NCBI GenBank assembly: GCA_002633005.1
Contig: NMRA01000106.1
Coordinates: forward strand, 688,696-752,695
DNA from: Phoronis australis
Taxonomy: Eukaryota; Phoronida; Phoronidae
Direction: 5' to 3'
Length of the DNA stretch: 64,000 bases
The notes beneath the pieces were generated by a model. That model made no database searches and was not told the origin of the DNA. It was given only the letters and a program-made list of their open reading frames with translations. Made by a program: the position numbers and the translations under genes. Positions within the stretch are counted from its first letter, which is position 1; each line of letters starts with the position of its first letter. Of the stretch, positions 13,501 through 25,400 are shown piece by piece.

Positions 13501-15844
13501 GTTCAAGTAGATGGAAAACGCACATGAATTGTTCTGTTAAATTGTTTACCCTACCTAATTTGCATTCATAAGGGAGGACTCGCATATTGTGCAGCTTTTT
13601 ACGACAGTTATGGCAGCGCAGAAGTTCAATATTTTGTACCAGCTTCAGAACATCGAATTCAGACAAAAAGAATGCTGTGCAATACATTACACTTACAGAC
13701 TGAGGGAAAACGTAGACTCTGCTATCAAGAAGGAAAAGTTTACATCTGTGTTGGACTTTTTGTACTTAGTTGACATTGACATCACAATTACTGAATATTC
13801 TAAAACATTTCCCCATACTGTATCAAACACGTCTGTAGACTTCCATTTCAAAGTCATTGACTAAAATGGGTTATGACACGTGATATGTTTGTAAATTAAG
13901 TCCAACTTTTAAAAATAAAAAGTTGAATAAACACAGTTATTTGTTTGCACCACTGTGCATTACTATTACAATGCGTGGGTAAAAATAAGGTGCACAAAAA
14001 ACTGCTCACTAGCTTATGAAGAACGTTGAACGCCGCGCGGTTCCGGCACGTTGCAGTTTTTACGCGTGCGACCTGTTTAGATTTTCAGATGTGGAGAACA
14101 TACACATAAATACCCGGTAATCCAAATCTGACCTACTGAAACTTACTTCATTACAAATCAAAGTAAATTGATCCAAAAACTAAATCTCTACTCTGAAACC
14201 CTTGATAAGAAGTCATCAACAGCAACATATAAAGCCTGCTTCAGGCGTGACTACAGAATAACAAGTTCATACCATCCAGGTAGCCAAGCATTAGAAAGCA
14301 AACATAAGATTATGATAATATGTAGATAACGACTGAGATAAATTCTTTCAAACTCAGTCTAAAGAGAGTAATGAGATCACAAACTTAGATGCCTTACAGA
14401 CTAATAACATGCAGTGTAATTGTATGCTAAATTGATTTTTCTATGGTAACATACTATGAGACACATATGCTGTGTGGTGGTGAAATCTACACAGAAACTC
14501 CAGGTAACAGTTTCTTGCGTCTTTACAAAATTAAATAACCTTGTTCTACGAAAAATTCTCCAATAAGGTACAGTCGATAGAAATGGAAACCCCTGCAAAA
14601 TTGAATTTTATTGATTCTGGAATTAGGGACAACAGCGATTTTGGCGATCGCGCAATATTTCTCAAATTTTGGACAATGTGTTTCACATAGACGGAGTGGG
14701 TAATTTTGACGTCTTTCCAGCGACTTTTTAACTTGGGACGGCAAATACTGCCCATTTCTAAAATTTGGGACAAGCTCTGACCTTCAACAAAAAATTAATT
14801 TTTCACTGTCCAAACTGGAGAATTTTTACACCATAGGTTACTTTAAGGTTTGCATCCTATAAACTACTAAATACTAGGCCCTGTTTCGCCAACGGATCCA
14901 CAACTGATTCTAAGCAAGTACCTGTAGTGGAGTATTTTCATACATGATTTATGCATCACCTACTAGGCAAGTAACATTTTGATCCAAAACCAACTTCACA
15001 GAAAGTTAATGAACATATTGTTGGAAGAAAAGTTCAGCATGTGGTTAAGGTTGTTATAAGCCCCACTTTGATTTAGACCACATTCGGTTATAAAATTGGC
15101 CTCCAACTGTCGCTTACTAAGGTTAGATTTGCGATTTCTGGGTTTGGGAAGAATTGACAATAGCGACATTTCGGATTACACAGCAATAGAACTCTCCTTC
15201 ATCTTGGAGGTAAGAACAAAGCATGTTGTTTTCATTGGTTTCATTTTGGAATATCCGGCACATTTCCACGGGTAATGTTGGAAATCGTCGAGAGGATGAA
15301 AGGCCTTGGAAATATTTCTGATTTCAACCGTTTAAAAGTGCCGTAATTGACAAAGTATCTTCGAAAAAGTGCATTCAAACTTAAACCAACAAACTTTCTT
15401 TATCTACTCATTCCGCAATTTCTTGTGTTTGATGGAGGGAAGGCAAAAAAATTTAAACACACGCGTCCAACCGTATTTGTCGAGTTTGTCTCACTTTCTC
15501 CCGTTAGAACTGCAGCACAGAAGTAATACATTGTTGGCATTGGAAGGATGAATAGAGTAATGCGACTGAAAAAAACTTGCAATGAATACGATGACGAAGA
15601 GCATGTGGAACTCTAAAACAAGGCTACAAAAGTGCTTGACAGATAATGCAGCATGGTGAGTCAGATTCTTATCTAGTGTTGTTATGTAATAAATCCAGGG
15701 TGGCCTATGTGGGTCATAAATAAGAAGACGGCCAATAATTACAAAAATTCTTTTCTGAACAAAATAACACCCAATTGCTTTTAAAAAAATTGAGCAGAGT
15801 TCCAAATTAACACACAGCAGATACTACATTCATCTTTATCAACT
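10596..15844. other. Intergenic, no gene recognised
   Basis: Open frames are short and unmatched. The best, 13589-13864 plus (91 codons) and 12866-13108 minus (80 codons), carry no motif I recognise and no convincing splice continuation. At 12040-12150 the phrase GCGTCCTGTTT recurs as a small imperfect tandem. A perfect CRE-type octamer TGACGTCA lies at 12944-12951 in a locally more GC-rich patch, but no transcript can be tied to it. Confidence 0.45.
14595..14835 (+). repeat. Dispersed repeat shared with the duplicated segment
   Basis: Starts like 3735 and 7505 (AAAATTGAATTTT then TTGATTCTG) and ends with the same TTTTTCACTGTCC...CTGGAGAATTT phrase found at 3940 and 7700. The middle is more divergent. 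This is a third, older member of a repeat that also lies inside the tandem duplication. Confidence 0.7.
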
Positions 15845-17310
15845 CCACCAGTCTTGACACTGGCCAATTTCATCACCGTGTTCGTCACAGGCATAGGGGG
15901 ATATTTGACCCCATAAAAAGTTATTCGTGTCAAAATACAATGAATATCATTGAATTAAACATGAATATAAACATATTGAGTTATAATTAACACATACCAT
16001 GACACTGGATACAATTTTTGTCAACATAATTTGAATACATCCATGAAAATCAGTCGCGGTTCACTTGAGCTTCCTTCACCAGGTGCCATTTTGAGGAAGT
16101 TAAGAGAAATCATGCCTGCTGACGAACAAAAAGTCCAAGGCACACAAATCTTACAAATTCCACTGGATATCTTCCTATGCTACATTTTGCAAGTGTCCTA
16201 TGCTATGTTTTGCAAGCCAGGTCACACGCTTCGCTCAGTCTCGCGTTTGTTATTGCCGAACTCATTTGACGTCAATTGAAATACTTTGTTATTATCGCGC
16301 ACAGTGAAAAAGTTAATAGCAACCAAAAAAGTGGAGTTGGAATTCTTCACCAAAGTTATCTTAATTCCTGTAGACATGCTTCATCAAAGATATGTATAGA
16401 AGAAAGTAAGCGCAAAGTGACATTTTAAGAGTAAAATGATGAGGTGATTACCTACTATTCGGTGACCAGATTTGGACTACTTCCATGTAAAATACAAGGA
16501 ATGAGATTTGCACAGAAACCTACTGAGAGTATTTTAGCTCCTAGACAGCCAGCAGTGTTAACTATCTCAGTTGGCCATTTAGGGGCTACAATACTTCCAT
16601 TCGCTTTCTGTACGCATTTCGTTACATGTATTTTAAACGGGCTGTGACCCAAATACGGTCACCGATTTTGAGTTTTCACCTCGTCAAAAATACATTGCAC
16701 ACTTAAAACTATCATTTAAAAAAGTGCTTACTTTCATTGTTGGTCCTTTCTACTTCTATACATATCTTCGAAGAAGTTTAGTTGTGAGAATTAAGGTGAC
16801 TTTGGTGAAGAATTCCAACTCCACTTTTCATTAAGTTAACGTTAACTTTGTCACCACGCACGTCATAACCACAAAGTATGTCAACTGAGTCACACGAGTT
16901 AGGCAAAGGCTAGCACGAGAATGAGCGAAGCATGTGACACTATCGCGTGACACTTGCAAAATAGCATGAGAAGGTATCAGGTGAAATTTGTAAGATTTGT
17001 ATCCCTTGGAATTTTTATTCGTCAACATTTGTGATTTCACCTAACTTATTCAAAATGACACCCGGTAAGAGAAACTCGAGCAAACCGCGACAGATTTTCA
17101 TCAATTTGTTCAAATTATCTTGACTGAATCGTCTCCAGACTTATGGTAGGAGTTGTTTATAACTCCATGTACATATATGCATGTATCATTTGATTTTATT
17201 CCTGTATTTTGAAATGAGTAACTTTTTGTGGGGATGTACTATCGCCCCTGTATGCCTGCGGCATCCAGGGCGATGTAATTGTCTATCTTGACTCTTGACT
17301 GTCCAACAAC
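15845..17310. repeat. ~1.45-kb long inverted repeat (foldback element)
   Basis: The sequence from about 15850 to 16500 reads again as its reverse complement from about 17300 back to 16640, with substitutions and small indels. Examples are ATGAAAATCAGTCGCGG at 16042 against CCGCGACAGATTTTCAT at about 17086, and GTGGAGTTGGAATTCTTCACC at 16331 against its complement near 16815. The centre lies near 16570. Open frames of similar content appear on both strands at the centre (16444-16647 plus, 16455-16652 minus), as expected of a palindrome, not of genes. Exact ends and any target duplication are unclear. Confidence 0.85.
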
Positions 17311-17428
17311 TTGAACAAAATACTAGAACAATAAAGGTTTGACACTTAACTGTAATACTTTGATATTTCAACTGTCTTAGAGTCGGACTGTAAACAGTGA
17401 CCACATTCCTACTGTTGCACAAGGATAT

Positions 17429-17593
17429 CAGGGGCGGATCCAGGATTTTGAGTTAGGCCCTTTAGGGGGGCCAGGACAGAATATTAGCCAGGATTTTGCT
17501 CGTCAGACAATCGCACCCCCATACTGCCAAATGGAATCTGGGAAAATTTTAGGGGGGGCATGGCCCCTTTGGCCCCCTCTAAATCCGCCTCTG
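17429..17593. mobile_element. Small MITE with CAGGGGCGGATCC-type ends
   Basis: Begins CAGGGGCGGATCCAGGATTT and ends with the complement of CAGAGGCGGATTTAGAG, so the termini are imperfect inverted repeats. GGATAT occurs directly at both edges (17423-17428 and 17593-17598), a likely target duplication if the element ends one base earlier. G-rich and C-rich stretches flank the interior. A truncated relative starts at 40140. The CAG start suggests the hAT superfamily, by inference. Confidence 0.7.
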
Positions 17594-17599
17594 GATATA

Positions 17600-19407
17600 G
17601 TGACACTATCTCACCGCCGTCAACAACAACCTAACAACCTGGCAAGACACTCAGCCAGCCAGACTAACAAACGATCCCCACACGTCTACACTTACGAAGG
17701 ACTGTCACCTTCACATTTTAATTCCATCAAAACAAATTAAAATATCACGAATACTTACCACTCAATTTTCATAACATCTAAGTATTTTTTCATTCAAAAA
17801 TACGCTTTACATCTAACCGTGGTAGACATCGCGATCAATGTAAGAAAACGAACTGTCAAGAACGACTTCACCGGATATCCGGGGATAGTTGGTTTTAGAT
17901 ACCACCGTTAGGCTCGCATGAGAATGCAGGAAAAGGTGATTTAACAGTGATTTTTAGACTAAGAGATTCCTTGCTTTTCCAGAAAATTGGGTCACGCTTT
18001 CCATTGCAAAGATGTAGTTTTCTGTAAATATTCGAATGCAGTTACACATGGTTTGTTTTCATCGCAATCAGCCGTATCAAGACTTGTTCACAACTCGGCC
18101 TTACACCTCACCCTGTGTCTGTGACACCGGCACTGCCCTCTGTGCCTCGGCTCTGGCTCCGGCTTTGCTTCTCTTCCCTGGCTTTATCTCTGGCCCTGTC
18201 AGGAGTTGGGAACCACGGGAATTAATGCCATTCATTGACAATTTTCAAGGACAACAACAAAAGCTGAAGTAGAAACTGAACTTGCATAAGCCTAATATCT
18301 CCTTGAATAGTTGTTAGTTTTCGTGATTTTAGTAGGTTGTGCTGCTGTGCGTGAACTTGGAATTCTGCTTAATCTCAAGATCATGTATGTGTGACCTTGG
18401 AATACATGAGGAGACTTGACTTTCACAATCACGTTCACGTTGATAACAATTTGCACGCGGCTTAGAGAGGCTTTATCTGACTATACGTGTCATCACAACC
18501 GGAAGTCACGTTTCACAACACTACTCTCCCTTCCGTAGACCAGGCACGCCCCCTGGCTTTTAGATCTCAGCAACACCCTAACGTCCTGGAATTTGCCGTC
18601 AGTGACGCTCTCTTTGTGCTCTGAATCCATCACTACCAGGTCGCCCCCTCTCCATCCGCCGCTTTACATCTTGGGGTTAATCGTGGATTTTTCCTTAGTT
18701 GGGTGCCAATGTAGAAAATTTCCGTGTCTCCGGTGGGACTTGAACTTAGGTTGCACGAGCGACAGTCAAGTATCTAAACCATTTGGCCAAGAGGACTGAA
18801 ATACGGTCTCTTTGCAACTATTGGCGATCTTATTCACCAAACAATATTTGACTTAGTCATTCACATATTCCTCTGATTCATTGACGCAAGTTACTGTGAA
18901 GGAGAAAATGGGTGATTGTGGTGTCAATAAGAGCAAAAATTCTTTACACTGAACAAACCTGATTACCTTGATGAATATTCAATTCCAAGTTCTCACATAT
19001 GCGATCTTGAGATTACACAGGATTCAGTTCACACACAGCAGTGCACCGTTGTTAATAATAAACTCCTAGGTAGCTTCTTCTTGGTTCAACCGGGACTCGA
19101 GACCAAAATCAAGTATCAAAACCAATCAGTCCAAAGATCCAATTGCCTGTTTGCAAGTGATTTAGAGAGACAACACAAGTAGAAGTCACATGACAAGAAT
19201 TTTGGTCATAATTCAGTACCTGATAAACTAGTAAACCTTAGCTGATTTTTTGTCCTGAAGCATGGAGTTGGTTGGAACCATGAGTAATTTTTGTCAACTG
19301 CACTCCTAGGAACATAAATACTTATTTGTGCCTTTAGACATTCTGAATTTTTAAAGCATGCAATTCAGTGTTGGTTTTCCTACACATCATTAACATTTTA
19401 TTTCTAG
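17600..19407 (+). promoter_or_regulatory. Possible TBCK promoter and 5' leader region
   Basis: TBCK's first coding exon is preceded directly by a 3' splice site (TTTCTAG at 19401-19407), so a non-coding leader exon must lie upstream, probably in this interval. Candidate promoter signals are the ETS-type site CCGGAAGT next to CACGT (18499-18511) and the 12-bp palindrome CCGGATATCCGG near 17872. No TATA box or leader-exon donor could be assigned with confidence. A SINE occupies about 18730-18800. Confidence 0.3.
18731..18799 (-). mobile_element. tRNA-derived SINE head
   Basis: Read on the minus strand, an A-box-like TGGCCAAATGGTTTAG is followed about 30 nt later by a B-box-like GTTCAAGTCCC, the layout of an internal Pol III promoter. 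The acceptor ends do not pair well and there is no clean tRNA fold, so this is a SINE remnant and not a working tRNA. The element body probably extends leftward to about 18560, but its end is not defined. Confidence 0.6.
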
Positions 19408-19410
19408 GTG

Positions 19411-22400
19411 ATGGATATTCTAGGCGATGCTGAATTCGGCGTGTCAACATTTTTTGCATCAAGTTACCGTAACGACCAATGCGGGGCTAATGGTCTTCCA
19501 CTTACACCGAATTCAATCAAGATACTGGGCAACTTCCAATACTTGAAGACTATCAGACATCATCACTTGTGCCGCTACATAGACATGGCAAGGGGAAAAC
19601 ATGGTTTGTTACTTCTTTTTGTAAAGTATGTTCTGCGTAGGCAACTTACCTTAGAACTTGTTAGGAACGTCTACGGAATAAGTAAGTTTCTGTTGGACAT
19701 TTTTTTTTCTGGAAATGCAATAGGTGAATTTAAAGTAATCATTATTTGTGGAGTTGCAGCTATTTATACATATAAACCTTGTTCGTAACAGTTTTGATAT
19801 TTTCAGTATTTGCACGCATGCGGATTTAAATCATTCAACTAAGTGTGACCTGTCAAACCAGGTCACATTGTTTAGTTTTGATGTGTTTGGTCGTGTTGGA
19901 TGTTTAGTGAATGATGTTAGTTGTTAGTACCGTGATTTGACTTTTCAGAACGGCTGTTCATTGTCAGTGAACACTACAAAAGTAACCTCAAACAGAATGT
20001 GAACACAGGAACTGCACTGAGGCAAGTTGTTATCTCGTACGGCTTACATGCAACATTTGGTCTTTTGAATAAGACAAACAGGATTTGCTTTTTTCCTTGT
20101 TCCAAACTTTTAGTCGGATTTTTTGAAGAAAAGCTCCAACTTTTTAATAAAATAATAAAAATTTGACTTATTATAACTTCTTGACTCCTTTATTAGTTTT
20201 TATGTGTCAATGTTTGAATTAAGGAAACAGAGTGAATTGTTCGTGTCCCTGCTATTTCTCATTGCTACTCAGTGATACTGAATAATGGAATTCTTATCAA
20301 GTATTTTTATTTAATTACATATTACAACTGTTTGTTTTAATTTCATAAGGTTTAAACACCAAGTCAAGGTTTTGTAGCAATAAGTATAGCATTTGCACAT
20401 AAAACTATCTTGTCTCCGCTTATTGTGGCACTGCTATGTATCTACCATTGGCCAAATTTGACTGTTGATTTAGACCAGTTACTATAATAAAATTAATCTC
20501 AGTCTGTTTCTTATTCATGTCATGAGCTTGCAAAGAACTGATAGTTTGTTATAGCTCTAGGTCTAGTTCATTAATTTTGTTTTTCGGGCTCACGTTATGT
20601 AACGAGAACATTATGGGTGGTTTCGTGACTGAACACAAGATGGAGTTACTTATTGAAATGTTTGGGACTTTAACATAATTTTTTTCTTGCAGTCTTGAAA
20701 AGACCGCTCAAGTTGCTCACGGTGTCTTACATGGACTCACGTATCTTAACCAGCACGAACTGATTCACAGAGATTTATCGCCTGAGAACATTCTCTTTGA
20801 CAATCAGGTAATTAGAATATAAATTCAACCATTCATGCAAGTAGACCACTTTTCTAAATCCCCGAGTCAGAGATGTGTTTTTAGAGGCTAGTGTTTTCCG
20901 TGTGTGGCAAGATCACCATACGTTGCAAGAGGACCACACAATTTTGCAGGCTTGAACTTCCAAGTCACTAGTCAGTATCCTTGATACCTCAGTTTTGGGG
21001 CTGAATTTCGGCCTCACTATCCTAAAAATCATGCAAAATGACCCTCGTCATTCTCAAAAATTTCTCTTCGGTGATTAAAAAATTACCCTCAGGGATAAAA
21101 TCACTTCAGTGCACAACGTTAGTCTTGGCTAGTTGAGGTATTGTCGATGAGAGGTAGCGACTGGGGGTGGTGGTGGGTTGTGGGTAGGTGGTGATGAGGG
21201 GTTCCCCTCGATCAAAAAGGTGTCTTTTGCCTCAGGAGAGCGAGGGCCTTTAGCAAATGCACCCGAGATCTCTTTTTTTCTGAATTTGGATTTATCAACT
21301 TTATGGCAGGCTGCTGCACATATTTCCCCAGGATTTTGAATTAAACCTTATCTGTTAATGATTTTTGTATCAACTTCATGTCGCTTTATCTCACTTGTAG
21401 GGTAATGTCAAACTTTTCAACTATGGCATGTACCATGCCACAGGACAAGGAACATGTGTGTCATTTCCCATTGGGTAAGTGGTCGCCTTACCACGTATAC
21501 TTATTGTAAACTTTCAAAGGAGTCTTGGATCTGAATGAGATGTTGATTAATCACTTTTAATTTGTTAAGGTTTTACATATATCTTGATTTTTTACATTTT
21601 ATGTGATATTTATTTTGTTAGATTTTACAGATATAGTGTATGTTTATAGACAAACGAAGTATTTTTACATTCCTTTTCAATGTGTAATGACTTGTACAAT
21701 GATTGAGTCACTAGTCAATGTGCTGGCACAGTTTTTTATTTGATCATGGTAAATTTGTGTCGTGAAAAAAATTAAATGATTTTTTTCAAAGTTATGGCTA
21801 AAATATTAAAGTCAATGAAAAATATTCACTACAATTAATGACCAGTCTCTGTTTACCTGAAAGAAAACAAAGACCAGAGGGTAACTGATGGGTTGTTTAA
21901 AACTGTTCATTTTCCAATTTTCAACAAGCAACCTGACACTGCACTGTATCATAATGTTACTCTCCAGGTGTGTCAAATATCTCCCTCCCGAGGTGTTGGT
22001 CCTGGGTCCTGTCACCACTAATGAGCACCAGCTACCTGTGGAACAGTCCCCGTCGGGCCCAAAGACCGATATCTGGTCTCTGGGCATCATCATACTGGAG
22101 GCTGTTGTGGTAAGCTGTCACATACTAATATATACCTGTCTGAGTTTATGTCTGGAGGATTAAAATCAAGAAATTAAAACACTCAGGGGTGGACGTTGAA
22201 GCAAACACTGCAAAACAATATCACTTACTGTGAAATTGCTTAAAATTGTATGGTGGGCATTTAGTTGAACGTGGCCATTAACCAGAAAGAATATGGAAAG
22301 TAATATTTCATTGTTTACATGGTCTCTCAATACCTTTGTTTTGTGGTGTTTACTATTTGTAGATTTCTTTAATAGTAACAACAAAGGTAACTTTGCATGC

Positions 22401-25400
22401 ATTGTAAGTATACTTAATTTGTACGGAGACCTTCCTCAAAGTATTCGTTATTGAATGTGGTTTTATGGATATGTAACTAAGTAGTACTAGATGGTGGAGT
22501 TTGGTCATTAAGGAGTACAAATCACTGGTGTCAGAGAAAAATTGGCTTTTGATTCTACTCTAAATTGATGAGCCACAATTTTATATCACAATTGCCATAA
22601 GTTGCTAGGTTTTGGGTTGCGGATTTCCGTGCGTTTCTTCCATTTACAATGGTTGCTTTTATCATGCTGTTTCGTACTAAAATTTCTATTTAGTAAACAT
22701 TTTTGTCATGTTTGTCTTTGCTGCCTTTTCTCTGAACACGCGGAATACGGTAAAATCTCACTAATTTCAGACAAAAATATTTACCAATTTTTTTCTCATT
22801 TTTCGAGGGCTTCTGACGTTATTGTGAATGCCCAAAAAATCTTTGATGGTAGTTGTGAAACGGACCAGGAAGGGAATGTCACTTCATTTGGTGTTACTAT
22901 GTAAACATGTGTTTCACCAAAAAGTTATAAACTAAAATTTCACTTGTCAGTCGTATTATTGGTAAGACTATACCGTACTATTTTGGCAAAGCTTGTCCAC
23001 CACATCTGATGTTTTGTTTATTTTATTTCACGTACCCCCAATTTGTAAAGAAAAATATTCTATTTGAATGATTCTTATCTGACATGTATAGTATATACAG
23101 TGTATGTTTCATTGGGTAATTAATTTTGTTTTAGGGGCAGGAGATTTGGTCGAATTTGTCCATATCAGAAATTGTTGAAAAGGTACTACGTTTGTTGGAG
23201 ACCCCAGGGGACCCACTTGAGACAATTGTCACTGACAATAATCTGCAAAAAATGATACAGGTGGGCTTTTTAATATTACCATGTACATTTCAAACTGTGA
23301 TTTCTTATCTTTTTGCTAAATTTGTTTCTTTTATAATCCTTTTTGCATTTAATTGTAGTAATTGTTCTCTCTGTTCAAGCTTGTTTCTTTTTTGCAGAAT
23401 GTGCCCCAAGAAATTATGGATTTTATAAAGGCATGCCTGACAATAGATATTCACAAAAGGTACCTCTTTTAAGTCATGTAAAATTTCCATTTTCAGGGTT
23501 CTAAACTATTTTTGTTCAATTAAAAGTGCAAAATCATTTATTCGTGTATTTTGGCTGATGCGCCTATATTGGAAATAATGCGCTTCTTCAAGAAATATTC
23601 TGTGGAAATGGTTGGCATCTGGCAAATGTGCCTTAGCTTGACTTATAGAGTCCATTGTAGATGTTACGGATTTAAAAATAAGGACAGTAATGAAGGCCTC
23701 TGTAAAACACGACTTTAGTGTCAAATGTCGATGTTAATAGATACAGAGAGTGTCTCAAAGTGTGTTTTGCAATTTTGTTCGAATATTTTTATCTGTCATG
23801 CGTGTGAGTATTTAATGAATAATATTTGCTTGTTTTAGACCCAGTCCGGAGAGGCTGCTGTCTCATAGACTCCTGCAGAAGACGTCCTCGTACCGCTTGT
23901 CCATTAAAAATGGTTACAGACCCTTCTCGGCTGACCTTCGGTGCCAGTACTTGGAAGTCACACCTTACGAAGAATCAAATATGGATGGTGAGTTGCCATT
24001 GCACGTCCATGACATAAACATGCAGTTCATACTGACTGTCAGATTTTGTTTGATGATGTTTATTATTTTCTTGATAAATATTTCCTATCACTGACTTGTT
24101 AGATTAAAAATCATAAGATTTGGGTATTGTAACACTGTATTCAGAAAACGTTTGGTTCAGAACAGCTCTTCAATATCATTTCAACATTGCAGAAGGGCTG
24201 TTTTATCTGAAGTACTTGCTGAATGCAGGGTGTTAAGGTGAACAAATGGATGTCTCAGACAAGTCCTGTAGAATTCCACTTATCACATCATGAAAACTCT
24301 GCTTCTGATAACAGCTTGAATGTATTTATAGGTTAGGTGGCAATAGTATAAGGAATTGACTGTTTCAGACTTTGATCATCTTGCTGAGAGGAGTATGGAG
24401 GAAGTGTATTATTTATGGCAACTGGCAGGTGGCGATTTAGAGGGGGTCCTGAAGAAGGCGGGGCTGATTAAGGCTCTCCCCCCTGTAACTGTCTTACCAG
24501 AGTGAGTAATGTCCAAGTGTGGTTAGTCATTTGAAAGAAATGCAAAGATGGCTTGACATGTCAAATGTCATTTAAACATGAAGTTTCAATACTTGTCTCT
24601 TTAGTTGTCATTGTGATGGTTCGACAGTCATGACAGTTATTTGAATTCATGTTTCTCTTCTGTCAGTTGCTCTTGCTCAGATTATCACTTGTTTCAAACC
24701 TTATAACTGAGAGAACAAGTGCCTGGATTGATGGTTTTCGTCACTTAATCATGTACTTAGAACTTGTATTGGAAAATGCGGCTAGTATTTCAATTTACAG
24801 TAAAAATGCTTGGAATGTTATTTTCCAGCTTTGTGATTGATGATGGTGAACCATTTGGGCATGAGAGAGACCGGTCAGTTCTCTTAAACAAGCTGGTCAT
24901 TCCTTTATCACTTGAACAGCTGAGACAGGTGTGGTCCACTTATGAACTTTTGATTGAATTCTCTGTTAATAACTGCTCAATCATATTCTGAACAAAAATT
25001 GTCTGAATGTGTTTAGATAGAGTAGTAGTCACTTATACAGGTGTGGAACACACATCGGGACTAAGACTGGCAACTTGTGCTATGCTGTCATGCATAGTGG
25101 GTTATGACTTAACCATCTACCATCTTCCTTTTGTATAAACTAGGAAAACGAGGTTTCTATTTTTTCTTTGCTCAGGAATAGTGGGAAGACTGATAATTCT
25201 TCATGTATTTATGTTAAGATGGGGTGGACAATATGAATGTTACGTTTTTTGTTAAATTTTGGAAGCAAAAATCGTGGGGGTTTGAATAATATTTGTGCAG
25301 AACTGTGCATCATTTTTGTGCAAAATGTTTGAAATGTTACGATTCAGCAGGATGTCAGACCTACTGTTATACAACACTAAATTTGTCAAGCTTGATTAAT

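Noticed and set aside
12866-13864. Possible small gene from the 80-97 codon frames
   Set aside because: No known motif, no consistent splice pattern between frames, and frames on both strands overlap.
16444-16652. Similar frames on opposite strands
   Set aside because: They are mirror translations of the centre of the long palindrome.
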